From contig CAZMOG010000083.1 of assembly GCA_964567845.1 (NCBI GenBank), forward strand, positions 1 through 7,300: a DNA stretch of 7,300 nt, in the 5' to 3' direction. The notes beneath the pieces are model-generated. The model searched no databases, was not told the DNA's origin, and saw nothing but the letters and a program-made list of their open reading frames with translations. This document shows, one piece after another, positions 5,065 to 7,300 of the stretch. The position numbers were made by a program, and so were the translations under genes. The DNA is from RGIG9079 sp964567845. Lineage in GTDB: Bacteria; Bacteroidota; Bacteroidia; Bacteroidales; Marinifilaceae. Position 1 is the stretch's first letter. Every line of letters starts with the position of its first letter.

Positions 5065-7300
5065 TTATTCAAAGGATTGTTGTATGTGAATGGGCGTGCC
5101 CTCTTCGGTAATTCCGTTAACAGTAATCGTGTAGGTGTCATCGAGTTTGGCACGAGGGAATGTAATGTTTAGTTGTGAATTACTCGATAATTTTACATTG
5201 GAATTCCAATATCGAGTAATTTTTTCATCAACAATATTCATAAGTTCTTTCTCTACATTGTAATGGGGTTGATAGAATGTAGTGTATTCACTTAATTGTG
5301 GGGCTAAAGGAGTTATGGTTTGTGTATTATACTCAATTTCATAATGGGGTATAAAATAGTCATATACTCCTATACCACGAGAAACTCCAAGTGATGAATT
5401 CATATAATTGTATTTTACTCCCAAAAGTTTTGGTAGCTCAAGTCCGTATGCTTTAAAATTATAATGTGGGCGTGTAGCCTTCATGTTACTCTCAATATAA
5501 TTTTGTGGTGAGTATTTTTTTAATAATAACTGATAATATGAATATGTCTCCATACTTGATCCCGGGGTGTACATTTGATAACCATTAAGCTGCCTATTGG
5601 TATTACCTCCAAAACTTTCTCCCCATGGTGTTTCAAAAACTCCAAAACTTCCATAACTTTTTATGTCTGTAATTCCCAAATGAAACAGATTCCGGTTTCG
5701 TTTCTCTATTGAATCAACCATTAAATCATATTCAATTTGCTTTGGAGTTTTTCTTATTGAAACCTCGCCTAATGTGTTTATCTGTATCCCTTGTTCTGTA
5801 TAGATGTAGGTTTTTGAATACATTTTATAAAAATCATAGTCATTATTACGAATAAATGAGGCTTCCGGTATGATAAGTTCTAACTTTCTAAATTCTTGAT
5901 TATCGATGGTTAATCTTTGATTATTTCTCCCTCGTTTACTTTGGGCTTTTATAGTGAATTGGGTTCCCTCGCGAAAAAAAATATCGTCTATAATAAATTT
6001 ACCGTTCTCATCGCATACGGTATGTTTTACAATCCCATTTGATCCTTCCATAGTTATTGATGCGTGAGCACTACTTTTACCTATAAAGTTTTCAACACTC
6101 CCTGATATAAATTGTCCTCGCTCCATATAATATGAATTGTCTGACGGGATGTTAAATTCTCTCCATCCTTGTGTGATCATTAAATTATCCAAATCGTCAA
6201 TACGCACACATGTGTCGTTAGGGAAATAGAAGTTTGGATTCTCTATATGTCCCTTTAAATCGCTCTTTAATAACAAGTACGAATCTATCCCGCAATTATC
6301 CACACTACTTTTGTTAAGTCGATTATTGGTAATAGATATTGAGAAGTTTCCTGAAACAATGTCTCCTACATTTTCCAAATTAATAGTTACCGTTTCACTT
6401 TCATGTTCTCCTGTCAATTCGTATGGTGTAATTAAATTCAATTTGGGCCTGTTTTCCTTATGATTGTATATGAGCCGTTCGCTAATGATATTCATGTTAT
6501 TATCAACCAACCGAAAGTTTAGAATTCCTTCTGGGCTGTTCTTTAGTGATAAAACAGCTTGTGGGGATTGATTTAAATCAATCTTAAGCAGCAGAATTCC
6601 ACGAGAGATGACCAATAACTCCTTATTGCGTAATGACTCATTCTTAGGGTGTAGTATAGAGTATTTAATCGCTTCATCTCCCCTTTCAACTCTTATAGCG
6701 TAGCCGGTTGATGGGGTTGGGATTTGAAATCTTTTTACTCTGCCGTCGTTGCTTTGGGCAATAGCTGTATATATTCTATCTTCATAGCTCTCAATTTCAA
6801 AACTTCCCATACCCAAATCGTTCGTATTGAACTCCGTTATAATTCTTCCGTTTTCATCAATAATAGTTCCTGCAACTGGCAATCCTAAACCATCGCGACC
6901 GATACATTTCACCCCAATGCGTTGCTTAGAGTTGGCAATCAACTTTCCACCCTCAGGCATAAAATGAATGTGGAAATCCCGCTTGCTATGCGGAATAGGA
7001 ATATATTGTTCCATATCTACAATACTATTAGTTGATGATTTGATTAGGATATGATCGGATAGAGAGTCTTTTATTGTGATGTTTGCTTTACCTGAATATC
7101 CGGTATTTGATACTTCAAACTCTCCGAATTGAGTCTCTCCAGGGATTCTGTATAGAAACTCCAAATTTTCGTATATTGTTCCCTTGGCATTGGTAAAGGT
7201 TAATTGTAATTCGCGTTCGCCGTCACGTTTTGGAATAGATGTTGCATTAATAACAACTCTGTGGTCAAAGGGGTTTATTACTCTTATGCGTTTTGTGTCA
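5065..7300 (-). CDS. Large MG2/carboxypeptidase-regulatory-domain envelope protein, N-terminus cut off by the window edge
   Basis: The reading frame stays open to the right edge, giving 744 visible residues (numbered from the edge). The TTG codon at 7162-7164 is an internal leucine, because upstream codons continue with protein-like sequence (DTKRIRVINPFDHRVV...). Order of parts: a beta-sandwich region; an MG2-like domain with HFMPEGGKL (about 112-120) and DLGMGSFEI (161-169); a block SYLLLKSDLKGHIENPNF (340-357) and DNLMITQGWREF (371-382), both characteristic as I recall of a Bacteroidetes envelope family; a carboxypeptidase-D regulatory-like beta domain (about 395-465, SGSVENFIGKSSAHASI...DENGKFIIDD); a GEVSIRK strand; a Tyr/Asn-rich region (about 520-680) with no recognisable TonB plug; and a C-terminal beta domain ending NGITEEGTPIHIQQSF. 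Relatives usually carry signal peptides and act in the outer envelope; that part is not visible here. There is no thioester motif. Function is unknown. Hand counts of three sample 60-nt lines give about 30-32% GC, lower than the neighbours. Confidence 0.75.
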   Translation of the reverse strand, partial: DTKRIRVINPFDHRVVINATSIPKRDGERELQLTFTNAKGTIYENLEFLYRIPGETQFGEFEVSNTGYSGKANITIKDSLSDHILIKSSTNSIVDMEQYIPIPHSKRDFHIHFMPEGGKLIANSKQRIGVKCIGRDGLGLPVAGTIIDENGRIITEFNTNDLGMGSFEIESYEDRIYTAIAQSNDGRVKRFQIPTPSTGYAIRVERGDEAIKYSILHPKNESLRNKELLVISRGILLLKIDLNQSPQAVLSLKNSPEGILNFRLVDNNMNIISERLIYNHKENRPKLNLITPYELTGEHESETVTINLENVGDIVSGNFSISITNNRLNKSSVDNCGIDSYLLLKSDLKGHIENPNFYFPNDTCVRIDDLDNLMITQGWREFNIPSDNSYYMERGQFISGSVENFIGKSSAHASITMEGSNGIVKHTVCDENGKFIIDDIFFREGTQFTIKAQSKRGRNNQRLTIDNQEFRKLELIIPEASFIRNNDYDFYKMYSKTYIYTEQGIQINTLGEVSIRKTPKQIEYDLMVDSIEKRNRNLFHLGITDIKSYGSFGVFETPWGESFGGNTNRQLNGYQMYTPGSSMETYSYYQLLLKKYSPQNYIESNMKATRPHYNFKAYGLELPKLLGVKYNYMNSSLGVSRGIGVYDYFIPHYEIEYNTQTITPLAPQLSEYTTFYQPHYNVEKELMNIVDEKITRYWNSNVKLSSNSQLNITFPRAKLDDTYTITVNGITEEGTPIHIQQSFE

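Noticed and set aside
7162..7164. TTG as the start codon of the right-hand gene
   Set aside because: The frame is open for 45 more codons to the window edge with protein-like sequence. The downstream part lacks a signal peptide, so the codon is an internal leucine and the gene is cut by the edge.

Overview
The window looks like chromosomal DNA from a Bacteroidetes bacterium, most likely order Bacteroidales. Four things point there: a fused NfnA-NfnB-type oxidoreductase, a YciH/SUI1 protein with an acidic N-terminal extension, a large MG2-like envelope protein of a Bacteroidetes type ending in an 'ITQGWREF' block, and a promoter -7 element matching the Bacteroides consensus TAnnTTTG. Start codons generally lack a Shine-Dalgarno sequence and have A/T-rich leaders. 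I cannot name genus or species.

Layout from left to right. Positions 1-126 carry two hairpin terminators and no gene. A leftward operon follows, read from about 2765 down to 127: a 759-residue fused NADH-dependent reduced ferredoxin:NADP+ oxidoreductase-like protein, then 5 nt later a small SUI1/YciH translation factor homologue. An 81-bp divergent promoter region (2742-2822) separates it from a rightward operon of three genes: a HddA-type GHMP sugar kinase (2823-3851), a 158-residue protein that I read as a divergent SecB-like chaperone (3915-4391), and rfbC/rmlC, dTDP-4-dehydrorhamnose 3,5-epimerase (4438-4992). A strong hairpin terminator at 5014-5054 closes this operon and probably also serves the converging gene. 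From 5065 to the right edge runs a leftward gene for a large MG2/carboxypeptidase-regulatory-domain envelope protein. Its N-terminus lies outside the window.

Functionally, the left operon concerns redox balancing (NADPH supply by flavin-based bifurcation or confurcation) together with a housekeeping translation factor. The middle operon joins two sugar-activation steps of surface glycan synthesis (heptose-type and rhamnose-type) around a possible export or folding chaperone. The right gene is probably a cell-envelope protein.

The items most worth a second look are the SecB-like protein inside a nucleotide-sugar operon, a 25-bp imperfect repeat placed just after two consecutive stop codons in that operon, and an identical 12-nt apex shared by two terminators about 5 kb apart. 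I did not find a convincing new defence, mobile or CRISPR-type system.
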